Shown here: positions 18,231 through 27,068 of the stretch, piece by piece
How the letters are laid out: every line of letters begins with the position of its first letter
Numbering within the stretch: position 1 is the first letter of the stretch
Position numbers and translations under genes: made by a program
DNA from: Methylophilaceae bacterium
GTDB taxonomy: Bacteria > Pseudomonadota > Gammaproteobacteria > Burkholderiales > Methylophilaceae
Assembly (NCBI GenBank): GCA_028823485.1
Contig: JAPKBG010000014.1
Span: 1-58,998, forward strand
Reading direction: 5' to 3'
DNA: 58,998 nt
Notes under the pieces: model-generated
What the model saw: only the letters and a program-made list of their open reading frames with translations
Database searches by the model: none
What the model was told of the DNA's origin: nothing

Positions 18231-18821
18231 ATGGCTAGTTCACAAGAATTATCAGATTTTTTACGCGAAGTAGAGCGGCGTGCTTTTAAGCAAACAGTTT
18301 ATGCTGTGCGCGATGAACACTTGGCACTTGATATTGTGCAGGACTCGATGTTCAAACTTGCTGATAAATATCCTGACAAGCCAGTTACAGAGTATCCCAT
18401 GCTGTTTCAACGTATATTGCAAAACACCATGCGAGACTTTTGGCGCCGGCAAAAAGTACGCAATATTTGGACTTCTTTACTCTCTTCATTTGGATCTAAA
18501 AATGAAGATGGTGAAAATATAGATCCACTCGATACCATTGATGTCGGTGATGAGAGTCTTAATCCCGCAACGCAATTGGAAGGCAGCCAAACCTTACAGT
18601 TGATTGAGCGAGCATTAGAAAAGCTGCCAGCACGTCAACGAGAAGCCTTCGTTCTGCGTTATTGGGAGGAGATGAGTGTTGCTGAAACAGCGGATTTAAT
18701 GGGTTGCTCACAAGGCAGTGTGAAAACACACTGCTCGCGCGCATTGCGCACGATGGCATCATTGTTGGAGCAACAAGGTTTAGTTAGTAGAGAATTAGAA
18801 AATTTAGGGGTAGAGTCATGA
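18231..18821 (+). CDS. RNA polymerase ECF sigma factor
   Basis: A 196-residue sigma-70 family protein with region 2 ('DEHLALDIVQDSMFKLADKYPD... MRDFWRRQKVRN') and region 4 ('LEKLPARQREAFVLRYWEEMSVAETADLMGCSQGSVKTHCSRAL'). These bind the -10 and -35 elements and core RNA polymerase. Its stop overlaps the start of the DUF3619 gene by four bases (ATGA), and DUF3106 and RDD genes follow, a conserved betaproteobacterial cluster. The stimulus is unknown. Confidence 0.92.
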   Translation: MASSQELSDFLREVERRAFKQTVYAVRDEHLALDIVQDSMFKLADKYPDKPVTEYPMLFQRILQNTMRDFWRRQKVRNIWTSLLSSFGSKNEDGENIDPLDTIDVGDESLNPATQLEGSQTLQLIERALEKLPARQREAFVLRYWEEMSVAETADLMGCSQGSVKTHCSRALRTMASLLEQQGLVSRELENLGVES

Positions 18822-19216
18822 ACAAAGACAATACGGATTACGACAATACTGAACAGCTTGAGGCGCATTCGAAAAGCATTGTTGCTTTGTTAGATGCGCG
18901 TGCACAACGCTTAGACATGCGCACCTTAACGCAACTAGAAAATGGTAGAGCGCGTGTTGTTGCTATGCATCAAGAGCGCGGTGGATCTGCAGTTAATGCA
19001 GATGGAACATTAAGTCATTGGATGGGTTGGGTAGAGCATCATCGCATGTTGTTTGCTGGGCTGGTGATTATTGTGCTGATTAGCAGTTTTGTCGCATTGC
19101 AGAAGTTTAATACGAATGAAACAAGTGATGCATTTTTACTAGGTGCAGATTTACCGCCGGAGGCTTTTGTGGATAAAGGTTTTGAGCCATCACTCAATAA
19201 ACACGCTAATATTTAA
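18818..19216 (+). CDS. DUF3619 membrane protein, candidate anti-sigma factor
   Basis: A 132-residue protein with a cytoplasmic helical N terminus ('LEAHSKSIVALLDARAQRLD'), one membrane helix (about 75-92, 'MLFAGLVIIVLISSFVAL') and a short acidic periplasmic end. It matches the DUF3619 family. Translational coupling to the ECF sigma gene and the single-helix topology fit an anti-sigma role. That role is inferred from position, since no zinc-binding anti-sigma motif is present. Confidence 0.82.
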   Translation: MNKDNTDYDNTEQLEAHSKSIVALLDARAQRLDMRTLTQLENGRARVVAMHQERGGSAVNADGTLSHWMGWVEHHRMLFAGLVIIVLISSFVALQKFNTNETSDAFLLGADLPPEAFVDKGFEPSLNKHANI

Positions 19217-19285
19217 ATTGGACTATAAACAAAATGAAGCTTTAACACAGAGCTTATTTTGAAATTAAGGAAGAGCTGAGCTGTA

Positions 19286-19777
19286 ATGAAAAAGTTTTGG
19301 TTAGCATTGAATTTTTTGTTTGTTGTCCCAGTATTTGTGGCACCAGTGCAAGCAGAAATCAATCAAGAGAAGTTGGCAGATGCTGATGTGGTTCAAGTTG
19401 CATTGAATGATGTACCAACAAAAAAATGGGTAGATCTCACTGAGCAGCAACAAGGCGTATTATCACCTTTGGCGTCAGAGTGGGATGCACTCAGACCTTG
19501 GCAGCGTGCAAAAATGCTTGATATTGCCAAAGACTATCCAAAGATGGGCGCAAAAAAACAGAAGCGAGTAAAAAATAGGTTGAATAGTTGGAGTCGTATG
19601 ACACCTTATGAGCGTGAAAATGCACGTAAACGTTTCCGGCACTTTGACAGCTTGAGTCCAGAAAAGAAACAAGAGCTGCGTAATAAATGGGCAAAGTATC
19701 AAAAACTACCAGAAGCCGAGCGTGAAAAGCGGCGTAAAGAATCTGGCGAGGTTTATTACGAACCTGAGTTAGAGTAA
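19286..19777 (+). CDS. DUF3106 domain protein, exported
   Basis: A 163-residue protein with a signal peptide (residues 1-23, cleavage after 'VQA'). The mature part is a charged, repetitive helical region with the family pattern 'W...LRPWQRAKMLDIAKDYPKM', 'RMTPYERENARKRFRHFDSL' and 'QELRNKWAKYQKL'. It belongs to the sigma factor/DUF3619 gene group. Role unknown; it is presumably periplasmic and could act in envelope stress sensing (inference). Confidence 0.85.
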   Translation: MKKFWLALNFLFVVPVFVAPVQAEINQEKLADADVVQVALNDVPTKKWVDLTEQQQGVLSPLASEWDALRPWQRAKMLDIAKDYPKMGAKKQKRVKNRLNSWSRMTPYERENARKRFRHFDSLSPEKKQELRNKWAKYQKLPEAEREKRRKESGEVYYEPELE

Positions 19778-19800
19778 TCTGGTATTGATTCTTGTTAAAA

Positions 19801-19827
19801 AGCCCACATTTCTAGTGGGCTTTTTTA
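19801..19827 (+). terminator. Rho-independent terminator after the DUF3106 gene
   Basis: AGCCCAC and GTGGGCT form a seven-pair stem around the loop ATTTCTA, followed by a run of T. It separates the sigma-factor cluster from the RDD gene. Confidence 0.9.
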
Positions 19828-19860
19828 TAGCTTTTTGAATGAAATCTTTGGGTGAAATAT

Positions 19861-20289
19861 ATGGATAAAACAGAGGTATCAGAAGTGAGTTTATTAAAAC
19901 GATTAGCAGCTTGCCTATATGAGTTGTTATCACTTGTTGCTATTTGGCTGCTGTGTACTGCTATCTTTTTGAGTTTTTTTGGTCATGTGGATGCGCCATT
20001 AAAGCGACTCTGTTTGCAGCTTTTTTTATGGGTGATGACAGGCGCTTACTTTATAACTTGTTGGATGAGGACAGGCCAAACACTGGCCGCACAAGCATGG
20101 AAAGTTAGATTGGTTGATTCGGATGGCGCAACGTTAGGCACTTCGCAGGCAGCCATTAGATACATGCTGACATCCATTTCTTTTTTGGCAATGGGTTTCG
20201 GTTACCTATGGGCACTCTTTGATAAAGAGCATTTATTTTTGCACGACAGACTGTTGAAAACGTGCTTCATTAAGGCGAATAAGTATTAG
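19861..20289 (+). CDS. RDD family membrane protein
   Basis: About 142 residues with three hydrophobic helices. The RDD-type elements are 'LLKRLAACLYELLSL' (first Arg-containing helix), 'RTGQTLAAQAWKVRLVDSDG' and the final 'DKEHLFLHDRLLKTCFI', which holds the HDR-like end of the family. ATG at 19861 is preferred because GGG lies at a suitable distance; an in-frame GTG at 19852 is possible. It may be an ion or solute transporter; function unproven. Confidence 0.85.
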   Translation: MDKTEVSEVSLLKRLAACLYELLSLVAIWLLCTAIFLSFFGHVDAPLKRLCLQLFLWVMTGAYFITCWMRTGQTLAAQAWKVRLVDSDGATLGTSQAAIRYMLTSISFLAMGFGYLWALFDKEHLFLHDRLLKTCFIKANKY

Positions 20290-20294
20290 GGGAG

Positions 20295-21383
20295 CTAACG
20301 TCGTTCCGTGATGAAGAGAAGGTATATCCCAGCTAATAAGAATAATGCCGTTGGGGTAATGGCACTCATAAAAGGTGGCCAGTCGTTGAGGACGCCTATG
20401 TGGATAAAAACACGATTCATAATTTGATAGGTGACGCCAAGCAAAATGCCAATAAATATTTTTGCACTAGTACTAGAGCTACGCTGCTGTAAAAAGCCAA
20501 ATGGCAAAGCTAAAATAACCATGACAACACACGCAAGCGGATAAATCATCTTTGTCCAAAGTGCAACATCATAGCGATTGGTTTTTTGTTTGTTGTTAGC
20601 AAGGTGTGTAATAAAGCTATATAAGTTCCAAGCTGACATTTTTTCGGGCTCAACGAGTAATGTATTAAGCAGTTCTGGACGGACACCCGACTCCCAGTTG
20701 GCTTTATTAAAAAACGTGGTTTCTACATGCTTGTCGTTCACTTGGTCAGTTTCGATGATTTTTGTTTGTGTCACATCGTTTAACCGCCAGCGGCCATCTA
20801 GGTAACTAGCTTTACCTGCAGTGCTAATGGTGAGTAGTTTAAAGTCTTCATCAAATTCATAAATGCTGAGGTTTAATAAAGTGGTATCAGGTAAAACGGT
20901 TTTGACATTAATAAAGCTTTTGTCATCTTTAACCCATAAGCCAGACTCGAAATTTTGTGCCACCACACCTTCTGTTGCTTCTAGGCGCATCCGTTGCGCA
21001 GCTTCTTCGCTGACTGGTGTGATGAATTCGCCAATCAGGATGGTGGTGATGGTAAATAGCAACCCAACTTTGACCAGCATGACACCTAAATTAGTGATGG
21101 ATAAACCGCTGACACGCATGATGGTGAGTTCAGAGGTGCGGCCCAATGCACCTAAGCTGACCATCATCCCGATGAGGGTCGCGACGGGGGCGATATCATA
21201 AACATGCCCTGGGATGCTAAGGAGTACGAACGTGAGGATATTGCTCAGGTTGTAGGTGCCTTCTCCAAGGCTGTCCAGTTCCTCAATGAGGTCAAAGAAC
21301 GAGAACATTGAAAGCAAACCCAGCGTGATGATCAGTATGCTGAGTGTGGTTTCTTTCCATAGGTAGCGGTTAATCATAGCCAT
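20295..21383 (-). CDS. lptG: LPS export ABC transporter permease LptG
   Basis: A 362-residue permease of the YjgP/YjgQ family. It has three N-terminal helices ('MINRYLWKETTLSILIITLGLLSMFSFFDL'), a periplasmic beta-jellyroll ('LWVKDDKSFINVKTVLPDTTL') and three C-terminal helices. With LptF and LptB it extracts lipopolysaccharide from the inner membrane. It lies two bases after lptF on the same strand. The lptB gene is not in the window. Confidence 0.93.
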   Translation of the reverse strand: MAMINRYLWKETTLSILIITLGLLSMFSFFDLIEELDSLGEGTYNLSNILTFVLLSIPGHVYDIAPVATLIGMMVSLGALGRTSELTIMRVSGLSITNLGVMLVKVGLLFTITTILIGEFITPVSEEAAQRMRLEATEGVVAQNFESGLWVKDDKSFINVKTVLPDTTLLNLSIYEFDEDFKLLTISTAGKASYLDGRWRLNDVTQTKIIETDQVNDKHVETTFFNKANWESGVRPELLNTLLVEPEKMSAWNLYSFITHLANNKQKTNRYDVALWTKMIYPLACVVMVILALPFGFLQQRSSSTSAKIFIGILLGVTYQIMNRVFIHIGVLNDWPPFMSAITPTALFLLAGIYLLFITERR

Positions 21384-21385
21384 AA

Positions 21386-22528
21386 TTAAGCAGACTTTTC
21401 CTTTTTTCGCTTAGCGGAATCAGGGATCAAATTCAACCCTGTTGGCAATATTGGAAGTAATTGATTGCGTCGGTGGAATAAATAAATCGTTAATAATGCA
21501 AATGCAAAGTGGACAGGCCACAACCCAACAAAGGTGGACACCTTGCTTTGTGTTACCCATGCTTCAAAAATATTTAACATATTACTGTAAATGATAAAAA
21601 TCAAAATGGCCAACATTAGGCTTAAGGAGCGACCTGCGCGCGGGTCAACAAAGCTCAAAGGAATCGCCAATAATGCAAGAATAATAGCTGATATAGGAAT
21701 ACCTAGTCGGGAATGTAACTCTGCTTGATAGCTGGGGGCGTCACTTGCAAACAGCACTGTTGACGGAATGGTGCCGACCTTGATAGGCTCTTCGGCCAAT
21801 TCCTTTGTTTCTAAACGAATGGCATGGCGTTCAAATTCTGTTGTTGATATTTCTGCGGTGTTAGCTTCGCCTTGGTATCGACGACCATTTTCTAACAGAA
21901 TAAAGAGATCTCCATTTTCAGCGGTAAATTTACTGCCTTTAGCGGCAACCATAATGCCAGTTTCTTCATGTTGCATTGATTGGATAAATACATTCTTAAA
22001 AACATCGCCTAGCTCATTAAAGCTTTCTAGATAATAAACGCGCTCAGGCTTATTAAGGCCTTCACTATTGGATTCATTAAATACACCTGGACTTAAAGAG
22101 GTTGATTCATCACGAGATTCTATTTCCACTCGGTAATCTTCTGTTTTTTGTGTTGCCCAAGGCATGACTAAAAAACTGAGTAAGGCAATCACGATAACGA
22201 CTGGGATTGCAAAGCTGATAATTGGCCGTACCCATTTAGTAATACCTAAACCCGCTGTAAGCCAGATGATCATTTCCGAGTCACGATACCAGCGCGAAAG
22301 TGTCATCAATACCGCTAAGAACGTGGTGAGTGACATAATGATAGGCAGGTAGCGAATCAAGCTAAAGCCGAGCATTGTCATAATGGCATCATTAGGAATC
22401 CAACCTTTTGCCGCGCTGCCAACCAAAAAACCTGCACGCTGGGCGACGATGATACCAATGAGGATGAAGAACAATGCAGTCGCCGTATAGATGAGCTCAT
22501 GCGAGAGTGATTTTTTAAAAATTTTCAA
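21386..22528 (-). CDS. lptF: LPS export ABC transporter permease LptF
   Basis: A 380-residue partner of LptG. The N terminus 'MKIFKKSLSHELIYTATALFFIL' and the segments 'MTLSRWYRDSEMIIWLTAGLG' and 'RLGIPISAIILALLAIPLSFVDPRAGRS' are characteristic of LptF. Two groups of three helices surround a periplasmic domain. It is first in the lptFG operon and divergent from pepA with an 82-base spacer, an arrangement widely conserved in proteobacteria. Confidence 0.93.
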   Translation of the reverse strand: MKIFKKSLSHELIYTATALFFILIGIIVAQRAGFLVGSAAKGWIPNDAIMTMLGFSLIRYLPIIMSLTTFLAVLMTLSRWYRDSEMIIWLTAGLGITKWVRPIISFAIPVVIVIALLSFLVMPWATQKTEDYRVEIESRDESTSLSPGVFNESNSEGLNKPERVYYLESFNELGDVFKNVFIQSMQHEETGIMVAAKGSKFTAENGDLFILLENGRRYQGEANTAEISTTEFERHAIRLETKELAEEPIKVGTIPSTVLFASDAPSYQAELHSRLGIPISAIILALLAIPLSFVDPRAGRSLSLMLAILIFIIYSNMLNIFEAWVTQSKVSTFVGLWPVHFAFALLTIYLFHRRNQLLPILPTGLNLIPDSAKRKKEKSA

Positions 22529-22610
22529 TTTATATATTACGCTTTGATTTCACATCAAAACACTGGATAATTAATTTAAATGTTCAGACAACAATTATAA
22601 GGTTTAACAG

Positions 22611-24092
22611 ATGGAATTTAGCATAAAAAACGGTAATCCTGAAAAACAACTCAGCGATTGTTTGATTATAGGTGTATTTGAAGGTGGAAAACTATCGGCT
22701 TCTGCCCAACTGTTAGATGATGCTGCTGGAAATGCCATTAGTACCGTTGTTAAATCCGGTGATATGAGTGGAAAAATAGCCTCAATCTTATTGATGCATC
22801 AGCTGCCTAATATAGTGGCGAAGCGTGTGTTATTGGTTGGCCTTGGCAAAGTGAGTGAGTTGAACACTAAAGAATATTTGAAAGTGGTGCGTGCAGCTGT
22901 GAAGGCGATCCCAAGCGTAGCGAAAGATGTTGGGTTTTATTTAACTGAACTAGCACCAGCAATGACCGTGCATGAAAAAACAGCACAAATTGCTGAAATT
23001 TTCTCAGATGCTACTTATCAAGTTAACGCACTGAAATCAAAAAAACCAGAAGCTGTTGCTCTAAAAAAAGTAGCCGTATTTGTTGAAAAGTCAGAAGAAG
23101 CCGAAGCAAAAAGCGCTTTAACACAAGGCTTGGCTATTGGTGAAGGTGTGAAAATGGCGAAAGACTTGGGTAACTTGCCAGGCAATATCTGCACACCGAC
23201 TTACCTGGATAAGCAAGCAAAGCAATTAGCAAAAGATTATGGTTTTAAAGTTGAGGTGTTAGATCAAGCGCAAATCGAAGAATTAGGCATGGGTGCATTT
23301 TTAGGGGTTGCGCAGGGTAGTGATGAGCCAATGCGCCTCATTGTATTGCAACACAAAAAAGGTAAAAAAGATCAAAAGCCAGTGGCGCTTGTGGGTAAAG
23401 GGATTACCTTTGATTCGGGCGGCATTTCATTGAAAGGCGGTTCAGAAATGGACGAGATGAAATATGACATGTGTGGTGCAGCCAGTGTGTTGGGTACATT
23501 TAAAACCATTGGTGAGTTAGATTTGCCTATCAATGCGGTTGGTATTATTCCAACCTGCGACAATATGCCAAGTGGCAAAGCGCTCAAGCCGGGCGATATT
23601 GTAACCAGCATGTCAGGACAAACCATTGAAGTGCTGAATACCGATGCTGAAGGGCGTTTAGTCTTATGCGATGCATTAACGTACGCAGAAAAGTTTGATC
23701 CAAGCACGGTGGTCGATGTGGCAACATTAACCGGAGCGTGTGTGGTTGCACTCGGTCAACATGCTTCGGCTGTTTATAGTAACAAAGATGCCATTGCAGC
23801 CGAGTTGATTGCCGCAGGGGAATTTGCACATGATCGCGCTTGGCACATGCCGTTGTGGGAGGACTATCAGCAGCAGTTGGATAGCAATTTCGCCGATATG
23901 GCGAATATTGGAGGGCGTGCTGCGGGTAGTATTACGGCGGCTTGTTTCTTATCACGATTTGCTAAAAAGTATGACTGGGCTCACTTGGATATCGCAGGGA
24001 CTGCTTGGAAATCGGGAAAGGATAAAGGCGGAACAGGGCGCCCAGTACCATTATTATCAACGTTCTTAATTAAGCGTGCGTTGAACAAGTAG
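22611..24092 (+). CDS. pepA: Leucyl aminopeptidase (cytosol aminopeptidase, M17)
   Basis: A 493-residue M17 aminopeptidase with an N-terminal macro-like domain and a C-terminal catalytic domain. Two-metal-site motifs are visible: 'VGKGITFDSGGISLKGG' (Lys and Asp), 'KYDMCGAASVLG' and 'NTDAEGRLVLCDALTYAE', which is the family signature. It releases N-terminal amino acids from peptides, and in some bacteria PepA also binds DNA. It is upstream of holC, as in many proteobacteria. Confidence 0.95.
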   Translation: MEFSIKNGNPEKQLSDCLIIGVFEGGKLSASAQLLDDAAGNAISTVVKSGDMSGKIASILLMHQLPNIVAKRVLLVGLGKVSELNTKEYLKVVRAAVKAIPSVAKDVGFYLTELAPAMTVHEKTAQIAEIFSDATYQVNALKSKKPEAVALKKVAVFVEKSEEAEAKSALTQGLAIGEGVKMAKDLGNLPGNICTPTYLDKQAKQLAKDYGFKVEVLDQAQIEELGMGAFLGVAQGSDEPMRLIVLQHKKGKKDQKPVALVGKGITFDSGGISLKGGSEMDEMKYDMCGAASVLGTFKTIGELDLPINAVGIIPTCDNMPSGKALKPGDIVTSMSGQTIEVLNTDAEGRLVLCDALTYAEKFDPSTVVDVATLTGACVVALGQHASAVYSNKDAIAAELIAAGEFAHDRAWHMPLWEDYQQQLDSNFADMANIGGRAAGSITAACFLSRFAKKYDWAHLDIAGTAWKSGKDKGGTGRPVPLLSTFLIKRALNK

Positions 24093-24114
24093 TTTCGACG
24101 AGTAATTAACAGCC

Positions 24115-24552
24115 ATGACTCGCGTTATTTTTTACTCGAACATTAGCGACAAGCAAGCCGCTTTGTCAGTCCTTGTTAGTAAAGGCTTGATAAAAGGCCA
24201 CTTGATGATATTGTTTACTGAAGATGAACAGGCGGCAAAGACGTATAGTGATGTTTTGTGGCAAAAGGATAAAGCAAGCTTTTTGCCTAATGTACTGGCG
24301 ACAGATGCGCTGGCAAAAGAAACGCCAGTTGTGTTTGAATGGCAAGATAAAGAGTTGTGTCAGGATGATATTTTGGTTAACCTGACAAATCGACAGTTAA
24401 CAATTTTCAGTCGTTTTAGGCAGCTTGTGGAATTAGTTGGCACAGATGAAGAAGATAAAGCGTTGGCACGACAGCGCTTTAAATTTTATCGTGATCGCGG
24501 GTATGAGATTAAACATTCTGATGAAGACGCTTTGATACGTCCAGTTGGATAG
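24115..24552 (+). CDS. holC: DNA polymerase III subunit chi
   Basis: A 145-residue HolC family protein ('RVIFYSNISDKQAALSVLVSKGLIKGH... LTEDEQAAKTYSDVLWQ... LPNVLATDALAKETPVVF'). Chi links the clamp-loader complex, through psi, to single-stranded DNA-binding protein. It starts 22 bases after pepA, suggesting co-transcription. The valS gene that often follows holC is not here; a coiled-coil protein gene occupies the next position. Confidence 0.9.
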   Translation: MTRVIFYSNISDKQAALSVLVSKGLIKGHLMILFTEDEQAAKTYSDVLWQKDKASFLPNVLATDALAKETPVVFEWQDKELCQDDILVNLTNRQLTIFSRFRQLVELVGTDEEDKALARQRFKFYRDRGYEIKHSDEDALIRPVG

Positions 24553-24617
24553 GACCGGTTTGGTTATATTGGCATCATTTATTAAATGATTGTTTTTAAA
24601 GATAGGTAGAGCACATT

Positions 24618-25388
24618 TTGGCAGAAGATAAAATACCAGTATTAACCGAGGTTTATAAACCCAAAGCAGGTAAAAAAACCAAATCAACAACAAGTGACAC
24701 ACCTGATGTGACACCAGACTTGGTCGCTAAAGTGATAGCGCAAGTTAAGCCTAGACTCGAATCAGAGATTGCCGACTTTGTTTTAGAAGAGCTCAGAGCG
24801 GAGCTTAAAAGAGCACATAGTGATGTTATTTCATCCATTCAAGATTTTGTTGATAAAACAAAAGCGAATTTAAAAACTGAACTACCAAGTATGTATCAGG
24901 AAAGTGTGAAGTTGTCGCAAATTGATATTGATGTCTTGAAACAAACCACGCTAAAGGACACGTCTTTAGCTGTCCACAAAGAAATGATGGATTTTCAAAC
25001 TAAGATCGTTTCCGAACATCAAAAACAAATCAGTGAAGCACTGGCCTCAATTGCAAAACGTGCTGAAGACAGTGCATCCGAGCAAATTGGGATTATGCAT
25101 AGCCAAGTAGGTACGATTCAACAGGAAGCTTTTGCTAAGCTTCGTGAAGAGTTTGGTCTAGAAAAGGATAGAATGCTTAGTGCGGCAACCACAGAAGCCA
25201 AAGCTATTTTTGCCGCCCAAATAACTGAAGGGCAAGAGGCGCTAAAGCAGAATATTGAGCGCGTGGTAAATCAAGCCGTTCCAGAGATGGAAAGTCGTGT
25301 AAGAAAGCAGTTAACAGCCGATTTGCAGCAACTATTACTTAACGTTAAATTTGTATTACCTGAAAAGCGCTTGATACGCCTCAGCTGA
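24618..25388 (+). CDS. Coiled-coil protein of unknown function
   Basis: A 256-residue soluble protein, start TTG at 24618 with AGGTAGAG upstream. After a Lys/Thr-rich, probably disordered leader (residues 1-35), almost all of it is charged heptad-like helix: 'KVIAQVKPRLESEIADFVLEELRAELKRAHSDV', 'SISEALASIAKRAEDS' and 'VNQAVPEMESRVRKQLTADLQQLL'. There is no signal peptide or membrane helix. Its position after holC recalls unnamed genes found there in related bacteria. Its 3' end overlaps the convergent gcvH by 33 bases. No function can be assigned. Confidence 0.72.
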   Translation: MAEDKIPVLTEVYKPKAGKKTKSTTSDTPDVTPDLVAKVIAQVKPRLESEIADFVLEELRAELKRAHSDVISSIQDFVDKTKANLKTELPSMYQESVKLSQIDIDVLKQTTLKDTSLAVHKEMMDFQTKIVSEHQKQISEALASIAKRAEDSASEQIGIMHSQVGTIQQEAFAKLREEFGLEKDRMLSAATTEAKAIFAAQITEGQEALKQNIERVVNQAVPEMESRVRKQLTADLQQLLLNVKFVLPEKRLIRLS

Positions 25389-25736
25389 AAGCAGCTGTTT
25401 GATATCAGATGTTTCGGCAGGCTTGAATTTAAATATCCATGCTTTGTACGGGTGGTCATTAATCTCTTCCGGCATATGGACTAATGCCTCATTAACCTCC
25501 GTCACCACACCATCCATAGGCGCATGTAAATCGGAACCTGTTTTCACTGATTCTACTAAACCACAAGGCGTATCCTTCAATAGTGCGCCTTCTATTTTAG
25601 GCAGTTCAAGGTAGACAATATCACCCAGTAAGTCTTGAGCATAGTCAGTGATTCCTGCAAGCCAGTTACCATCATCCGTTTCTTGTACCCATAAATGTTC
25701 GGCAGTGTAATGTAGCGTAGTTGGTAAATTCATCAT
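25356..25736 (-). CDS. gcvH: Glycine cleavage system H protein
   Basis: A 126-residue lipoyl-carrier protein. The lipoyl-lysine motif is 'GLVESVKTGSDLHAPMDGVV' with the modified lysine at K65. The N-terminal 'LHYTAEHLWVQ' and C-terminal 'INDHPYKAWIFKFKPA' also match. It shuttles the aminomethyl group between the P, T and L proteins. None of those genes is in the window, so this is a solitary gcvH. It converges with, and overlaps, the coiled-coil gene. Confidence 0.93.
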   Translation of the reverse strand: MMNLPTTLHYTAEHLWVQETDDGNWLAGITDYAQDLLGDIVYLELPKIEGALLKDTPCGLVESVKTGSDLHAPMDGVVTEVNEALVHMPEEINDHPYKAWIFKFKPAETSDIKQLLSAEAYQALFR

Positions 25737-25953
25737 GTAAACTCAACAGAGTTGTTTGTCGATAGTGTTACTATTTTCTCATAATATTGTTGTGAATGGC
25801 GGACGAAATATACAGCGGCATAGATTAAGTTAAAGGCTAGGCTTAACGTGATAATGCTTAAGCTGGTTTTTATAAAGTGTTAATAACACATTGACTGATA
25901 TAAAGTTTTTCGATACCATGAATTCTAGTTTCCGCAGTATCTAAAGGTTGCTC

Positions 25954-26964
25954 GTGAAGTTTTTTTCAAAAATATACATGTTATTTATCATTGCATTCTC
26001 ACTGGCATATATGCCAGTTGAGCCGCTAGTGACGCACGCGAATGCCAAAAAGTATAAAGTAACGATTGGAAAAATAAGTCATAACAAAGACAAAGTGAGT
26101 AAGGCGCGTCAATTGACCGTGCAGGAACAACTCGCAAGAGATCTCGGTGAGTTTTATGATGGTAGCTCCAAGCCTAACCTATCATCCAGCAAGGCGTTAA
26201 TTGTTAATCAAACGACAGGCGAGATTAAATACGCTAAAAATAGTAGTGCTGTCGCACCCATTGCCTCAATTACGAAACTGATGACAGCAATGGTTGTCCT
26301 TGATGCGAAGCAATCTTTTGACGAGACTATTCGAATTACTAATCAAGAAGTTGATACGATTAAAAATACATGGTCAAGCCTTAAGGTTGGAACGACGTTA
26401 AGGCGTAGCAAGGTATTTCAGTTGGCGCTCATGGCATCAGAAAATAGAGCGGCTTATGCACTAGCTAGTAATTATCCGGGCGGCAAAAAAGCGTTTGTTA
26501 AAGCAATGAATAAAAAAGCGGTAGCTCTTGGGCTGACGCATACAAATTTTTCTGGTCCAACAGGCCTGATGTATCAAAATACTTCAACAGCAGAAGATTT
26601 ATATAAGTTAGCCGCAGCGGCTTACCAGTATCCAGAGATTCGAAAAGCCACCACAAGGCAAGATTTTCAAGTGCATCTCAAGGGCAATGAAAATCCGACT
26701 AAATATAAAAACACTAATAAATTAGTGCGTAAAGATGAATGGGACATTGGTTTATCTAAAACAGGCTTTATCGATGAAGCAGGGCGCTGCCTTGTCATGC
26801 AAGCAACGGTTGATGGCGAGCCTATTATCGCTGTATTTTTAGACGCGGAAGACTCGAATAAGCGTACTGGTGATGTTATCCGAATTCGCAAATGGATTGA
26901 GTATAACCACCGTCATGACTCGAAGGTTGTCGTTGAAAAGCAGCAACAGGTGTTACAGCACTAA
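25954..26964 (+). CDS. pbpG: D-alanyl-D-alanine endopeptidase (PBP7-like)
   Basis: About 336 residues of peptidase family S11. GTG at 25954 is preferred because AAAGG lies six bases upstream; TTG at 25948 is an alternative. A signal peptide (about 1-30) is followed by the penicillin-binding motifs 'SITK' (S105, K108), 'SEN' in 'MASENRAAYALA' and 'KTG' in 'LSKTGFIDEAG'. It cleaves D-Ala-mDAP cross-links in periplasmic peptidoglycan. It lacks the C-terminal domain of PBP5-type carboxypeptidases, consistent with PBP7. Confidence 0.9.
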   Translation: MKFFSKIYMLFIIAFSLAYMPVEPLVTHANAKKYKVTIGKISHNKDKVSKARQLTVQEQLARDLGEFYDGSSKPNLSSSKALIVNQTTGEIKYAKNSSAVAPIASITKLMTAMVVLDAKQSFDETIRITNQEVDTIKNTWSSLKVGTTLRRSKVFQLALMASENRAAYALASNYPGGKKAFVKAMNKKAVALGLTHTNFSGPTGLMYQNTSTAEDLYKLAAAAYQYPEIRKATTRQDFQVHLKGNENPTKYKNTNKLVRKDEWDIGLSKTGFIDEAGRCLVMQATVDGEPIIAVFLDAEDSNKRTGDVIRIRKWIEYNHRHDSKVVVEKQQQVLQH

Positions 26965-27023
26965 ATTAGTGATGAGTGAGCGTATTTGGAATTAGCGTGA
27001 AATTAAAGCGCTTGCATCCGCAA

Positions 27024-27048
27024 TAAAAAAAGGTGGGTTCCCCCGCCT
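27024..27048 (-). terminator. Terminator downstream of topA
   Basis: AGGTGGG (27031-27037) and CCCGCCT (27042-27048) pair around TTCC. On the minus strand the stem is followed by a run of seven T. It lies between the convergent pbpG and topA genes and may serve both strands. Confidence 0.8.
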
Positions 27049-27068
27049 ATTTAACTTTTTATTACTGA

